DNA from: Burkholderiales bacterium
GTDB taxonomy: Bacteria; Pseudomonadota; Gammaproteobacteria; Burkholderiales; Burkholderiaceae
Assembly (NCBI GenBank): GCA_026225235.1
Contig: JAMFSK010000034.1
Location: 1 to 38,682, forward strand
Length of the DNA: 38,682 nt
Reading direction: 5' to 3'
Made by a program: the position numbers and the translations under genes. The notes beneath the pieces are model-generated. The model made no database searches, was not told where the DNA came from, and worked only from the letters and a program-made list of their open reading frames with translations. Positions 15,692 to 24,121 of the stretch are shown piece by piece. How positions within the stretch are numbered: position 1 is the stretch's first letter; every line of letters starts with the position of its first letter.

Positions 15692-16516
15692 TTGTCTACC
15701 ACCGCCATCGATCGGCCCACATCTACCGCTGCACTTGCTTCCGCCTCTGCGCTCGTTGCTCCGCTTGCCGCCCCTCATACTCTGCAAACCGGTGCGCCGG
15801 CATTACCCGCGAATACTGTTGCCTTGCTGACACTACGTGAGGAGTTGATCACGCACCATCCGGTTAATGACCTGATGCGTAACAGTTCGCGTGCCATGCT
15901 GCAATTCTTCGAGTTATACGGACATTTCGCCTACGGATTTGCGCCATTCGTTTGTACGCTATTTACTACATTAAGAGGGCAGCGCGCGAAGGCATTTATC
16001 TACGAAAATCTGCTTGACGAAATGGGTTGTGTAAGCGGCCAGGCGACTGCCTGGGATAACCAGCACGGCGAGTTGTATCGCTCATTCCTGACGACATTGC
16101 GGCGTACCGATGTTTATCAGTCGCATATCGGTGAGAAAGAACAACGCGAGCTCGACGTCATGTCGAAGCGGCTCGCCGATCAGGCCTACGGCACGTATTA
16201 CGAACTCGTAGCCGAAGGAAACGATGCGCAAAGCGTCGGTGCGTTTTCGGGTGTAGAGGGATGGGTGGCTGCCGAATATCCTTTCTGGCGCGCGTGTCTG
16301 GCATCGCTTGGCAACGATATGCGTTTTGTCGATATGCGCACGATCGAGATCCATTGCGAGGCAGATGTCGAACATGCGCGAGTGCTCGATGAACTGATCG
16401 GCGAATACGCGGGCGGCGTACAGGCTGCCGATGTTCACCGCGGGTTGCTGCGGGGCATTGAAATCTCACAGACCTTGTTTGCTGCGATGCGTGATGTCAT
16501 GTCCAGGGAAGCGTGA
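15692..16516 (+). CDS. Heme-oxygenase-like iron-containing redox enzyme (HDO type)
   Basis: This 274-residue protein matches the iron-containing redox enzyme family, the heme-oxygenase fold also used by TenA, PqqC, CADD and the diiron N-oxygenases. Likely ligands in order are Glu110 (NLLDEMG), His125 (DNQHGELY), Glu189 (SGVEGWVAAEYPFW), and His221, Asp225 and His228 (EIHCEADVEH), the H-x3-D-x2-H pattern of diiron members. Such enzymes use iron and oxygen to hydroxylate, cleave or N-oxygenate; the substrate is unknown. The TTG at 15692 is the start because GAGGA is properly spaced upstream and no ATG fits. Residues 1-40 are low-complexity. A divergent AraC regulator suggests inducible expression. 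Confidence 0.75.
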   Translation: MSTTAIDRPTSTAALASASALVAPLAAPHTLQTGAPALPANTVALLTLREELITHHPVNDLMRNSSRAMLQFFELYGHFAYGFAPFVCTLFTTLRGQRAKAFIYENLLDEMGCVSGQATAWDNQHGELYRSFLTTLRRTDVYQSHIGEKEQRELDVMSKRLADQAYGTYYELVAEGNDAQSVGAFSGVEGWVAAEYPFWRACLASLGNDMRFVDMRTIEIHCEADVEHARVLDELIGEYAGGVQAADVHRGLLRGIEISQTLFAAMRDVMSREA

Positions 16517-16517
16517 G

Positions 16518-16539
16518 CGATTGATCGATTGATCGATTG
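16518..16539 (+). repeat. Short tandem repeat CGATTGAT
   Basis: This is two full copies and one partial copy of an 8-base unit, immediately after the HDO gene stop codon. It is likely replication slippage with no evident role; copy number may vary between strains. Confidence 0.7.
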
Positions 16540-16753
16540 GCTTGGTTCTGTGCGTTGAACAAGTTGACCAAGTGGGCAGGCCACGGGCACTAAGCCTGCG
16601 GTCTGAATAGACGGGGGGTTGGCGTCGCTCACCGAGCCGCGACGGAGCGTCAGATCGTGCAGGGAGGCACCGCGCGGTGAGTGCCGCGCGGTGCCGATAC
16701 TGATGTCCGAAAACGGCCAGACAGGCTTAGCGATCTGGCCTAGAGTGGAGGGC

Positions 16754-18502
16754 ATGGATCTTGACCCCACTCTTTTCTATCAGGCACTGCTTGCGAGGGA
16801 CCGTCGTTTTGACGGTTGGTTTTTCGTAGGCGTGACTTCGACGGGCATCTACTGCCGGCCAGTCTGCGCGGTGCGCACGCCGCAGGAGCGAAATTGTCGC
16901 TTTTTTGAACATCAGTCTGCGGCCGAGAAGGCCGGTTTTCGGCCGTGCTTGCGTTGCCGTCCCGAGCTGGCGCCGGGTCTGGGTGTGCTCGACGTCTCCC
17001 AGAGGCTTGCTCACGCGGCAGCTGCCTTGATCGACGAAGGTTTTCTCGCGACAGCCGACCTTGCCATGCTGGCGCAGCGCGTCGGGGTGTCCGAACGGCA
17101 TCTGCGACGGATCTTTGCCGCTGAATTTGGGGTGACGCCGGTCGAATATGCGCAGACTCAGCGGCTTTTGCTGGCCAAGCGCCTGCTGACCGACACGCGT
17201 ATGGACATCGGTGAGATTGCCCATGCGGCAGGATTCGGTAGCGTCAGGCGATTCAATGCGCTGTTCCTGAGCCGTTACCGACTCGCGCCTGGGCGCTTGC
17301 GCAAGGGGCTGGCGAAGAAGACGCCCGGCCGAGCCGCGAGCGCACCTGTATCCGTATCTGTTAGTACCTCAGCAGCGGTGGCGTGGACTCGCGCGGCAGC
17401 TGCCGCTCCTGCTGGCCACTCGAATGCCGATCCCATTCGCACTGATTTGGCTGCTGCTGAAGTGCCGTCAGTCGACGACACACTCCGTTTCGAACTAGCC
17501 TATCGTCCACCCTTCGCCTGGAACGCGGTGCTCGGCTTTCTCGCGTTTCGCCAGATCGAAGGGGTCGAGTCGGTCGAAGCCGGTGTGTATCGACGCGCGG
17601 TGCGTTTCGACGGGCCGCATGCACTCCGCACGGGATGGATCGCGGTTCGCGACTTACCGCAGCGGCTTGCGGTCGAAGTCGTCATGTCGGCCTCACTGGC
17701 AACGGTGGTTCCGGCCGTGCTTGGCGGCGTGCGTCGGATGTTTGATCTCAACTGCCGACCCGACATCGTCGATGCTCACCTGGGGGAGCTTGCGGCCGAT
17801 CTTCCCGGCATGCGTGTACCCGGCGCATTCGATGGTTTCGAAATCGCCGTGCGAGCCGTGATTGGCCAACAGATTTCCGTGCCGCATGCACGCAAGATCC
17901 TTGCGAAACTGGTCGATGCCTTGGGTACTGCGCTCGAGCCGGATGCCGGCTGCGACGGCCTTCGCTGCACCTTCCCGACTGCGGAGCAACTGGCCAGCGC
18001 GGGGCCTGAGCGACTACGCGAAGTCGGTGGCCTTACGCAGGCTCGTGCACAGACACTCCATGCCCTGGCGGTCGAAGTCGCGTCGGGACGGCTGCGACTC
18101 GCCCCGCTTGAACCTCTTGAAGCGACTCTCGAAGGGTTGCTCGCGATTCGCGGCATCGGCGACTGGACGGCTCAATACGTGGCAATGCGTGCGCTCTCAT
18201 GGCCCAACGCGTTCCCGGCTGGTGACCTGATCCTGCGTCAGCAGCTCGGCGTGGAGACCGCTGCGCAAACAACGGCAATCGCTGCACAGTGGGCCCCTTG
18301 GCGCGCCTATGCGACGGTGCACTTATGGCGACATCACCAGAAGGCCAAACTCGACGCGGCAGAAGCAGTCGCCTTATCCCGGGCCAAGGTCAACATCAAC
18401 ACCAAGATCAAAGGCTTGACGGCGACTGCCTCCCGAAAGCCAGAAGCGGGTGTTGGCGCTTCGATCAAGCCAACCGTAAAGAAAAGGATGGCGAACGGAT
18501 GA
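16754..18502 (+). CDS. Ada-like/AraC/AlkA fusion: DNA alkylation-repair regulator and glycosylase
   Basis: This 582-residue protein combines three modules. Residues 1-75 are an Ada N-terminal zinc domain (Cys34, Cys38, Cys65, Cys68) that accepts methyl groups from phosphotriesters. Residues 80-185 are an AraC helix-turn-helix (AMLAQRVGVSERHLRRIF, IGEIAHAAGFGSVRRFNALF). After a Ser/Ala linker, residues about 245-355 and 365-530 are the AlkA N-terminal and HhH-GPD domains, with IRGIGDWTAQYVAMRAL and catalytic Asp491 in FPAGDLIL, for removal of 3-methyladenine. The C-terminal 45 residues are a Lys-rich tail. GGAGGG lies close before the ATG at 16754. The stop overlaps the ogt start by 4 bases. 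The methylated Ada-like domain would activate transcription. Confidence 0.9.
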   Translation: MDLDPTLFYQALLARDRRFDGWFFVGVTSTGIYCRPVCAVRTPQERNCRFFEHQSAAEKAGFRPCLRCRPELAPGLGVLDVSQRLAHAAAALIDEGFLATADLAMLAQRVGVSERHLRRIFAAEFGVTPVEYAQTQRLLLAKRLLTDTRMDIGEIAHAAGFGSVRRFNALFLSRYRLAPGRLRKGLAKKTPGRAASAPVSVSVSTSAAVAWTRAAAAAPAGHSNADPIRTDLAAAEVPSVDDTLRFELAYRPPFAWNAVLGFLAFRQIEGVESVEAGVYRRAVRFDGPHALRTGWIAVRDLPQRLAVEVVMSASLATVVPAVLGGVRRMFDLNCRPDIVDAHLGELAADLPGMRVPGAFDGFEIAVRAVIGQQISVPHARKILAKLVDALGTALEPDAGCDGLRCTFPTAEQLASAGPERLREVGGLTQARAQTLHALAVEVASGRLRLAPLEPLEATLEGLLAIRGIGDWTAQYVAMRALSWPNAFPAGDLILRQQLGVETAAQTTAIAAQWAPWRAYATVHLWRHHQKAKLDAAEAVALSRAKVNINTKIKGLTATASRKPEAGVGASIKPTVKKRMANG

Positions 18503-19053
18503 ACGCCCATACAGCAAAGCAAGGTATGCGTGAATACGACACGTTCAGTAGCCCGCTCGGGGAGATGCTCGTCTCTGTTAGCGACGACGCGCTGGACGGA
18601 CTCTGGTTTATCGATCAGAAATACTATCCTGTTGCCGAGAGCTGGCGACATGCCCCTGAGCATCCTGTCTTGCGCGCGACGCATACCGAGGTCGAGGCCT
18701 ATTTCGCAGGTGAACTGCAAGCGTTCACAATGACGCTTGCGCCGCGCGGAAGCGCTTTTCAGGAGCAGGTCTGGCAGGCCTTGTTGACGATCCCTTATGG
18801 CGAGCTTCGCTCGTATGGCGACATTGCGGTTCAGGTCGGTTTGCCGCGCGCGCACGCACGTGCGGTCGGCACAGCGGTCGGGCGCAATCCCATTTCGATC
18901 ATCGTGCCGTGTCACCGCGTGATTGGGCAAGCAGGTGCGTTGACGGGCTATGCCGGTGGACTCGATCGCAAACGCGGACTGCTCGCGCATGAACGCAAGG
19001 GCATCGCCGAGGATCGACCCGTGTTCGAACTGGTCGGCACGAGTGCGCCGTGA
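18499..19053 (+). CDS. ogt: Methylated-DNA-protein-cysteine methyltransferase
   Basis: This 184-residue suicide enzyme transfers O6-alkyl groups from guanine to its own cysteine. It has an N-terminal Ogt-like domain, then QEQVWQALLTIPYGELRSYG and GRNPISIIVPCHRVIG with acceptor Cys138 and the following His, then GYAGGLDRKRGLLAHE. The length is in the usual range. The ATG at 18499 overlaps the stop codon of the Ada/AlkA fusion (ATGA), so the two are translationally coupled and form an alkylation-repair operon that covers phosphotriesters, N3-purine and O6-guanine lesions. It converges with the ATP-dependent ligase gene about 105 bases away. Confidence 0.93.
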   Translation: MNAHTAKQGMREYDTFSSPLGEMLVSVSDDALDGLWFIDQKYYPVAESWRHAPEHPVLRATHTEVEAYFAGELQAFTMTLAPRGSAFQEQVWQALLTIPYGELRSYGDIAVQVGLPRAHARAVGTAVGRNPISIIVPCHRVIGQAGALTGYAGGLDRKRGLLAHERKGIAEDRPVFELVGTSAP

Positions 19054-19158
19054 TCTCGTCAGGTGTGACTCCGTGGGAGTGCACGTGGAGCCTTTGAGCG
19101 TGGCACGCGCCGGCTGGGCCAACGATCGACCTCACTTTGCTGGCCGGGACAGCGCCGG

Positions 19159-20901
19159 CTAACGCGATCGATGATGCTCGTCGAGCAGACCTTGAAGGGT
19201 AACGAGTGTATCGGCTTCATCGACAGGTTTGTCGGTGCGCCAACGCAGCATCCGCGGAAAGCGAACCGCCACGCCGGACTTGTGCCGCGGACTCGACTGG
19301 ATGCCCTCGAAGCCGATTTCGAAGACCTGGCTCGGCGTGACGCTGCGTACCGGTCCGAACGTTTCGGTGGTGGTACGCCGGACAATCGCGTCGACTTGCC
19401 GGATCTCTTCGTCCGTCAATCCTGAATAGGCCTTGGCGAAGGGCACCAGTGTGCGGCTGCCATCGGCCGCGCGGTCCCAGACGGCGAAGGTGTAGTCGGT
19501 GTAGAGGCTCGCCCGCCGGCCGTGGCCGCGTTGCGCATAGACGAGCACCGCGTCGACCGCATAGGGGTCGACCTTCCATTTCCACCAGACACCGACAGCC
19601 TTCGTGCGACCGACACCATACTGCGCATCGCGTGCCTTGAGCATCAGCCCTTCAACGCCGCGCCCTCGACTCTCTTCGCGGAGCACCGCGAGCGTGGTCC
19701 AGTCCGGTGCTTCGACTAATGGCGAGAGGTCGAGCGTCGAACGCGGTGCGCCGCATTGCTCGACGCATCGTTCCAGCAAGGCGCGACGTTCGATCTGCGA
19801 GTGGGCCCGACAATCTTCGCCGTTCAGCTCGAGCAAGTCGTAAGCGATCAATCGCACCGGTGAATCAGCAAGGATCTTGCGGCTGAGAACCTTGCGCGCG
19901 ATGCGTGGTTGCAATCGGGCGAACGAGAGCGGCAATGGCGCCTCCGGTTCCCATGCGAGGATTTCGCCGTCGAGCACGGTCCCGTCGGGAATCAAAGACG
20001 CGAGTGCGGCAAGCTCGGGAAAACGTTCGGTAATGAGGTCTTCGCCACGCGACCATAACCAGACTTGCCCTTGCCGTTTGACCAGTTGACAACGAATACC
20101 GTCCCACTTCCACTCGGCCTGCCAGTTGCGGATGTCGCCGAGGGTGTCAGCAGCCACCTGCAGAGGGTGAGAGAGAAAGAACGGATAGGGCAGGCCGAGG
20201 TCGGTTTGATCCGCGACGGGAAGCGGTGTGAGGAGCTGTGAAGCGGTGTCGGTATCGCCCTCCGCCTCGACAGTCGCAAGGGGAGCAGCGCTCGGCTCAT
20301 TCGGGTCTGGCACGTTAGCGACCAGTCGCAAGTAGCGCTCGGCAGTCGGCATTGTGCGGGTGTCGGTCCAGCCGACCATGCGTTGCGAAATGCGGCGGTG
20401 GTCGATATCCGCGACCTCTGCCAGCGCTCGCGCGACCAGTTGTCGGGCAACACCCACGCGGAAGCCACCGCCAATCAGCTTGGTCAGCAGGAAGCGGCCG
20501 GCCCAGTCTAGCTCGGCCCAATAGCTTGCGAGTCGCAGCGCTAGGTCGTCGGGAGTCATCCCGCGCAAGGGCAGCAGGCGCGTCTCAATCCACGCTGCGA
20601 GACCCAGTGCGGTGTCGCCTGAACCTGGCGGCAACACATGAGCAATGGTTTCGGCGAGATCGCCTACTGCTTGATAGCACTCATCGAATAGCCATTCGGG
20701 CAGACCGGCTTGTTCCATGGCCGTACGGCGGAGGATCGCGGTCGGCACGGTCTGGCGAGGTTTGCCGCCTGCGAGAAAGTACGCGGCCCAGGCTGCATCG
20801 GCCGGCTCGGCCGAGCGGAAATACGCGACCAGTACATCGAGTTTGTCGCGGGTCGCCGTGGTCGCATCGAGTGCGGTATAGAGAGCAGCAAAGTGCTTCA
20901 T
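19159..20901 (-). CDS. ATP-dependent DNA ligase of the bacterial Lhr-Core/Exo operon type
   Basis: This 580-residue ligase joins nicks with ATP. It has an N-terminal helical DNA-binding region (1-220; includes FLLTKLIGGGFRVGVARQLV) and the nucleotidyltransferase domain with nucleophile Lys265 in EWKWDGIR, Arg270, DGEILAW and motif V in WWKWKVDPY. An OB-fold ends the protein (ALVYAQRGHG-like start, then GFEGIQSSPRHKSGVAVRFPR). This set is found in the family annotated as cisplatin-damage-response ATP-dependent ligase. Its ATG overlaps the exonuclease stop by 4 bases. The Lhr-Core helicase and metallophosphoesterase genes that normally follow are not here; instead the ogt gene converges. Confidence 0.92.
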   Translation of the reverse strand: MKHFAALYTALDATTATRDKLDVLVAYFRSAEPADAAWAAYFLAGGKPRQTVPTAILRRTAMEQAGLPEWLFDECYQAVGDLAETIAHVLPPGSGDTALGLAAWIETRLLPLRGMTPDDLALRLASYWAELDWAGRFLLTKLIGGGFRVGVARQLVARALAEVADIDHRRISQRMVGWTDTRTMPTAERYLRLVANVPDPNEPSAAPLATVEAEGDTDTASQLLTPLPVADQTDLGLPYPFFLSHPLQVAADTLGDIRNWQAEWKWDGIRCQLVKRQGQVWLWSRGEDLITERFPELAALASLIPDGTVLDGEILAWEPEAPLPLSFARLQPRIARKVLSRKILADSPVRLIAYDLLELNGEDCRAHSQIERRALLERCVEQCGAPRSTLDLSPLVEAPDWTTLAVLREESRGRGVEGLMLKARDAQYGVGRTKAVGVWWKWKVDPYAVDAVLVYAQRGHGRRASLYTDYTFAVWDRAADGSRTLVPFAKAYSGLTDEEIRQVDAIVRRTTTETFGPVRSVTPSQVFEIGFEGIQSSPRHKSGVAVRFPRMLRWRTDKPVDEADTLVTLQGLLDEHHRSR

Positions 20902-21914
20902 GAGACGGCTTCCGGCTCATGTTCCTCATCCCCATACGTCGTCTCGAACGCGCCGGACTCGAGGCCCTGGTCCGCGAGCCAGCGGACCATTGGCGCGACC
21001 TGACCATGTGTGACGATCACCCGGCCCGCGCCGGTGGCGCGAATTGCCGCGAGCAAGGCAGGCCAGTCGGCATGATCGGACAACACGAAACCCCGATCGA
21101 CGCCACGACGACGGCGCGTCCCGCGCAGACGCATCCAGCCCGAGGCGAATGCATCGCGATAGTCGCCAAAACGTCTGAGCCAAGGCGAGCCGGCCGCCGA
21201 TGGTGGTGCGACGATCAGGGCATGGGAGAACGCCTTCTTGTCGCTGATATCGGCCACTGCAAGCGTGGTCGGCAATGCGACTCCCGCCGCCCGATAGGCT
21301 TCATTCAAAGCGGCGAGCGCACCATGGCAGACGATCGGCCCGATCGAACCATCGACGCCGTTCAGAATCCGCTGGGCCTTGCCGAACGCATAGGCAAACA
21401 GCACCGACGCATGGCCGTGCGCGGCATTTTCGCGCCACCAGGCATCGATTTCGGCGAAGACTTGCCCAGGCGGGTCCCATCGATAAATCGGCAAGCCAAA
21501 GGTCGATTCGGTGATGAAGGTGTCGCAGCGTACGGGCTCGAATGGCGTGCAGGTCGCATCGGCCTCGAGCTTATAGTCGCCCGAGGCAACCCATACGCCC
21601 GCTTGACCTTCGATACGCACCTGAGCCGAACCCAGTACATGACCCGCCGGGTGCAGCGACACTCGCACGTCCCCAAGGGTGACCTGCTCGCCATAGTCAA
21701 GCGTCTGCAAGTCAATCTCACCCAGACGCGAACGCAGGATCCGTTCACCGGGCCGGGCGGCGAGGTAGTGGGCGTGGCCGGTTCGTGCGTGGTCCGCATG
21801 CGCGTGCGTGATGACCGCACGTTCGACGGGTTGCCACGGATCAATATAAAAACCGCCCGCGGGGCAATAGAGTCCCTCGGGTCGCGCGATGACAAGATCC
21901 GCATGACGGTTCAT
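20898..21914 (-). CDS. Ligase-associated MBL-fold DNA exonuclease
   Basis: This 338-residue enzyme of the metallo-beta-lactamase/beta-CASP superfamily is related to SNM1-type nucleases. Metal-binding motif THAHADH spans residues 36-42 (His37, His39, Asp41, His42). Other family positions are SLHPAGHVLGSAQV, ASGDYKLE, and LSDHADWPALLAAI with the later metal His, followed by VIVTHGQ. It presumably trims DNA ends for the ligase, to which it is coupled by an ATGA overlap. GGAGGG lies 9 bases before the ATG at 21914. The pair is known in many bacteria as part of a four-gene repair operon with an Lhr-Core helicase; only two of the four genes are present in this window. Confidence 0.9.
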   Translation of the reverse strand: MNRHADLVIARPEGLYCPAGGFYIDPWQPVERAVITHAHADHARTGHAHYLAARPGERILRSRLGEIDLQTLDYGEQVTLGDVRVSLHPAGHVLGSAQVRIEGQAGVWVASGDYKLEADATCTPFEPVRCDTFITESTFGLPIYRWDPPGQVFAEIDAWWRENAAHGHASVLFAYAFGKAQRILNGVDGSIGPIVCHGALAALNEAYRAAGVALPTTLAVADISDKKAFSHALIVAPPSAAGSPWLRRFGDYRDAFASGWMRLRGTRRRRGVDRGFVLSDHADWPALLAAIRATGAGRVIVTHGQVAPMVRWLADQGLESGAFETTYGDEEHEPEAVS

Positions 21915-21997
21915 CGGGGCATCCCTCCGTGCCGAGCTCGGCTTCCAACGACAAGGAGCCAGCAGGGATCGTGCCCATCGCTCAGCGGCGCGTGCGC

Positions 21998-22633
21998 CTA
22001 GTCCTTTGCGCCACCCCGCAGGCGGGCGAGATCCATGATCGAATCGATAAAGAGCGCGAGGACGGATTCCGCCTGATCGGTTTTCATTTCGAGGGGACTC
22101 GACAACATGAACAGCTTCACCCCTTCGACCAGGCTCATGAAGCCCATCGCCATGACCTCGGGCTCGACGGGCGGAACCACGCCGGTACGCTGATAGAAGT
22201 ACTGGATGAGGCCGGCAATCTGGCCGCGTTTCTCAACCATCAGGGCCGATAGCTTGGCGCGGAATTTCGCATCGCGCGCGGCCATCATCCGGGCTTCGGT
22301 CCAGTTCATGAAGCACTCATTGTCGCGATACAGCTGACTGTATGTGTTGCGCGCGCGCAGCTGGATTTCCTCGACCGACAGTTCGTCGCTGACCAGCGAC
22401 ATCATCTCCGTGGTGGCCTGCTGATGGTCGCGGCGCAACAGCTCGATAAACAAATCACTCTTGCCACCGAAGTTCGAGTAAAACGCGCCGCGCGTGTAGC
22501 CCGCGGCTCCCGCAATGTCTTCGACGCTGGTCGCCGTCAGCCCCTTTTTTGCGATTATTTTTTGGGCAGCGTCCAGCAAACGCTGGCGCGTCTGGTCGCG
22601 ACTTTCTTCTCTTGTAAGGCGTTTGCGGGTCAT
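21998..22633 (-). CDS. TetR-family regulator of the adjacent RND pump
   Basis: This 211-residue repressor has an N-terminal helix-turn-helix (residues 12-58: RQRLLDAAQKIIAKKGLTAT, EDIAGAAGYTRGAFYSNFG). Its C-terminal ligand domain belongs to the AcrR-like group (HQQATTEMMSL, NWTEARMMAARD). The start at 22633 is chosen because it begins the HTH; the upstream extension reads as promoter sequence. A perfect 14-bp palindrome covers the start region and another 14-bp operator-like repeat lies at 22685-22698. It is divergent from the efflux operon with 156 bases between, the usual arrangement for repressors that are released by toxic ligands. Confidence 0.88.
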   Translation of the reverse strand: MTRKRLTREESRDQTRQRLLDAAQKIIAKKGLTATSVEDIAGAAGYTRGAFYSNFGGKSDLFIELLRRDHQQATTEMMSLVSDELSVEEIQLRARNTYSQLYRDNECFMNWTEARMMAARDAKFRAKLSALMVEKRGQIAGLIQYFYQRTGVVPPVEPEVMAMGFMSLVEGVKLFMLSSPLEMKTDQAESVLALFIDSIMDLARLRGGAKD

Positions 22634-22639
22634 GACCCG
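22626..22639. promoter_or_regulatory. Perfect palindrome over the tetR start codon
   Basis: CGGGTCATGACCCG is a perfect 14-bp palindrome that includes the ATG of the TetR gene. It could be a chance product of the start context or a site for autorepression; it differs from the candidate operator at 22685-22698. Confidence 0.3.
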
Positions 22640-22684
22640 ATGGTAGCACAGGCACCGAATATTGAAGTTCGTAATTGTATTGAG

Positions 22685-22698
22685 ATACACCAGTGTAT
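22685..22698. promoter_or_regulatory. Candidate TetR operator
   Basis: ATACAC-CA-GTGTAT is a perfect 6-bp inverted repeat between the divergent tetR and efflux-pump genes, in AT-rich sequence suited to overlapping promoters. A TetR dimer bound here would control both directions. Confidence 0.5.
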
Positions 22699-22789
22699 TA
22701 AGATGCGTCGATGGATTTATTGTCCGGAAGCCGGTATCCATGCCCTGGCGTGATCGCCCGGACTGGCCGAACTATTTCGAGGAGTCGTC

Positions 22790-24121
22790 GTGAACGTGAT
22801 TGACCTGCTGTCTCGCGCTGTTTCCCGGCGGCCCTTGCCGTCACCCCGCGCGGGGCTGCCTGCCGCCCTTCCGATCGCGCTCGCGGTGCTGGCCACCCTG
22901 GGCCTGGGCGCCTGCCATCGTGAAGCGCCGCCGGCCGCTGCGGCCGCTGTCGTGGTCGCCCTGCCGGTGCAACACGATGCCGGCACGGGCGCTGACGCGG
23001 TGCGTTATCCGATTGAAGTCGCTTCGCGCTATACCAATGTGATGTCGTTCCGGATCGCGGGCAAACTGATCGAACGTAAGGTGCGACTGGGCGACACGGT
23101 GCACAAGGGGCAGGTCGTGGCGCGCCTCGATCCGGCCGATTCGCAAAAGCAGGCCGCCAGTGCCCAGGCTTCACTCGATGCAGCCGAACACCGGCTCGTC
23201 TTCGCCAAGCAGCAGCTTGACCGCGACAAGGCGCAAGCTGCGCAAAACCTGATTGCCACGACGCAGCTCGAACAGACGCAAGACAACTACACGGCGGCGC
23301 TCGCGGGCCGCGATCAGGCCTCGGCGCAACTGGTTGTTGCACAGAACAATCTGCAATACAACACGCTTGTGGCCGATCACGATGGTGCGATCACCAGTGA
23401 GAACGCCGACACGGGTCAGGTCGTTTCGGCCGGACAGGCGGTGTATGGTCTTGCCTGGGCCGGCGAGACTGACGTGACGCTCGACGCGGCGGAAAGCGAC
23501 CTGGGGCGTATTGCAATCGGTCAAGCGGCGAATGTCACGTTCGCCGCGCTACCCGGTCATCAATACGGAGCGCGCGTGCGCGAAGTCTCACCGGCGGCGG
23601 ACCCGCAGAGCCGGACGTATCGTGTCAAGCTCACCTTGTTGCAACCCGGCAATGAAGTGCATCTCGGCATGACCGGCGACGCGATCCTGGCATCCGTAGC
23701 CACCGCCAGCGCAGCCGGTGCGAGCGGCGCGAGTGCAACCACCGCGGCGCAGTCTGCGAGCACAACGCCGATGACCTTCACTGTCCCCGCCACGGCGATC
23801 TTCCACCAGGGCCGTGACCCGGCCGTGTGGGTCGTGCGTCCGGTGGACTCGACGCTTGAACTGCGTCCCGTCACTGTGAGCCGCTACACCGAACGTTCGT
23901 CGACTGTGACGGGTGGCCTTAAGGAAGGCGAGCAAATCGTGCTCGCGGGGGTTCACACCGTCTATGCCGGCCAGCATGTGAAGCCGGTCAGGCCGCTCTT
24001 CGATGGCGAAGGTGACGTTGACGGCCCGACGGGCACGCAAAGCAGTGCAGCGAACGCACCGGCCAACGGCGCGGCCAATGCCCCAGCCAATGGCGCCGCG
24101 ACGCCCGGAGCCGCGCAATGA
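22790..24121 (+). CDS. RND efflux periplasmic adaptor (membrane fusion protein)
   Basis: This 443-residue lipoprotein bridges the inner-membrane pump and the outer-membrane channel. It has a signal peptide with lipobox LGAC (Cys42), a lipoyl-type half (VRLGDTVHKGQVVARLDPAD), a coiled-coil hairpin (about residues 125-190) and the returning NLQYNTLVADHDGAITSENA. A beta-barrel and membrane-proximal domain follow (about 220-410), and then an Ala/Asn/Gly/Pro repeat tail (GTQ... NAPANGAANAPANGAA). The GTG at 22790 has GGAG 6 bases upstream. The stop overlaps the RND gene start (ATGA). Substrates are unknown. Confidence 0.9.
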   Translation: MNVIDLLSRAVSRRPLPSPRAGLPAALPIALAVLATLGLGACHREAPPAAAAAVVVALPVQHDAGTGADAVRYPIEVASRYTNVMSFRIAGKLIERKVRLGDTVHKGQVVARLDPADSQKQAASAQASLDAAEHRLVFAKQQLDRDKAQAAQNLIATTQLEQTQDNYTAALAGRDQASAQLVVAQNNLQYNTLVADHDGAITSENADTGQVVSAGQAVYGLAWAGETDVTLDAAESDLGRIAIGQAANVTFAALPGHQYGARVREVSPAADPQSRTYRVKLTLLQPGNEVHLGMTGDAILASVATASAAGASGASATTAAQSASTTPMTFTVPATAIFHQGRDPAVWVVRPVDSTLELRPVTVSRYTERSSTVTGGLKEGEQIVLAGVHTVYAGQHVKPVRPLFDGEGDVDGPTGTQSSAANAPANGAANAPANGAATPGAAQ

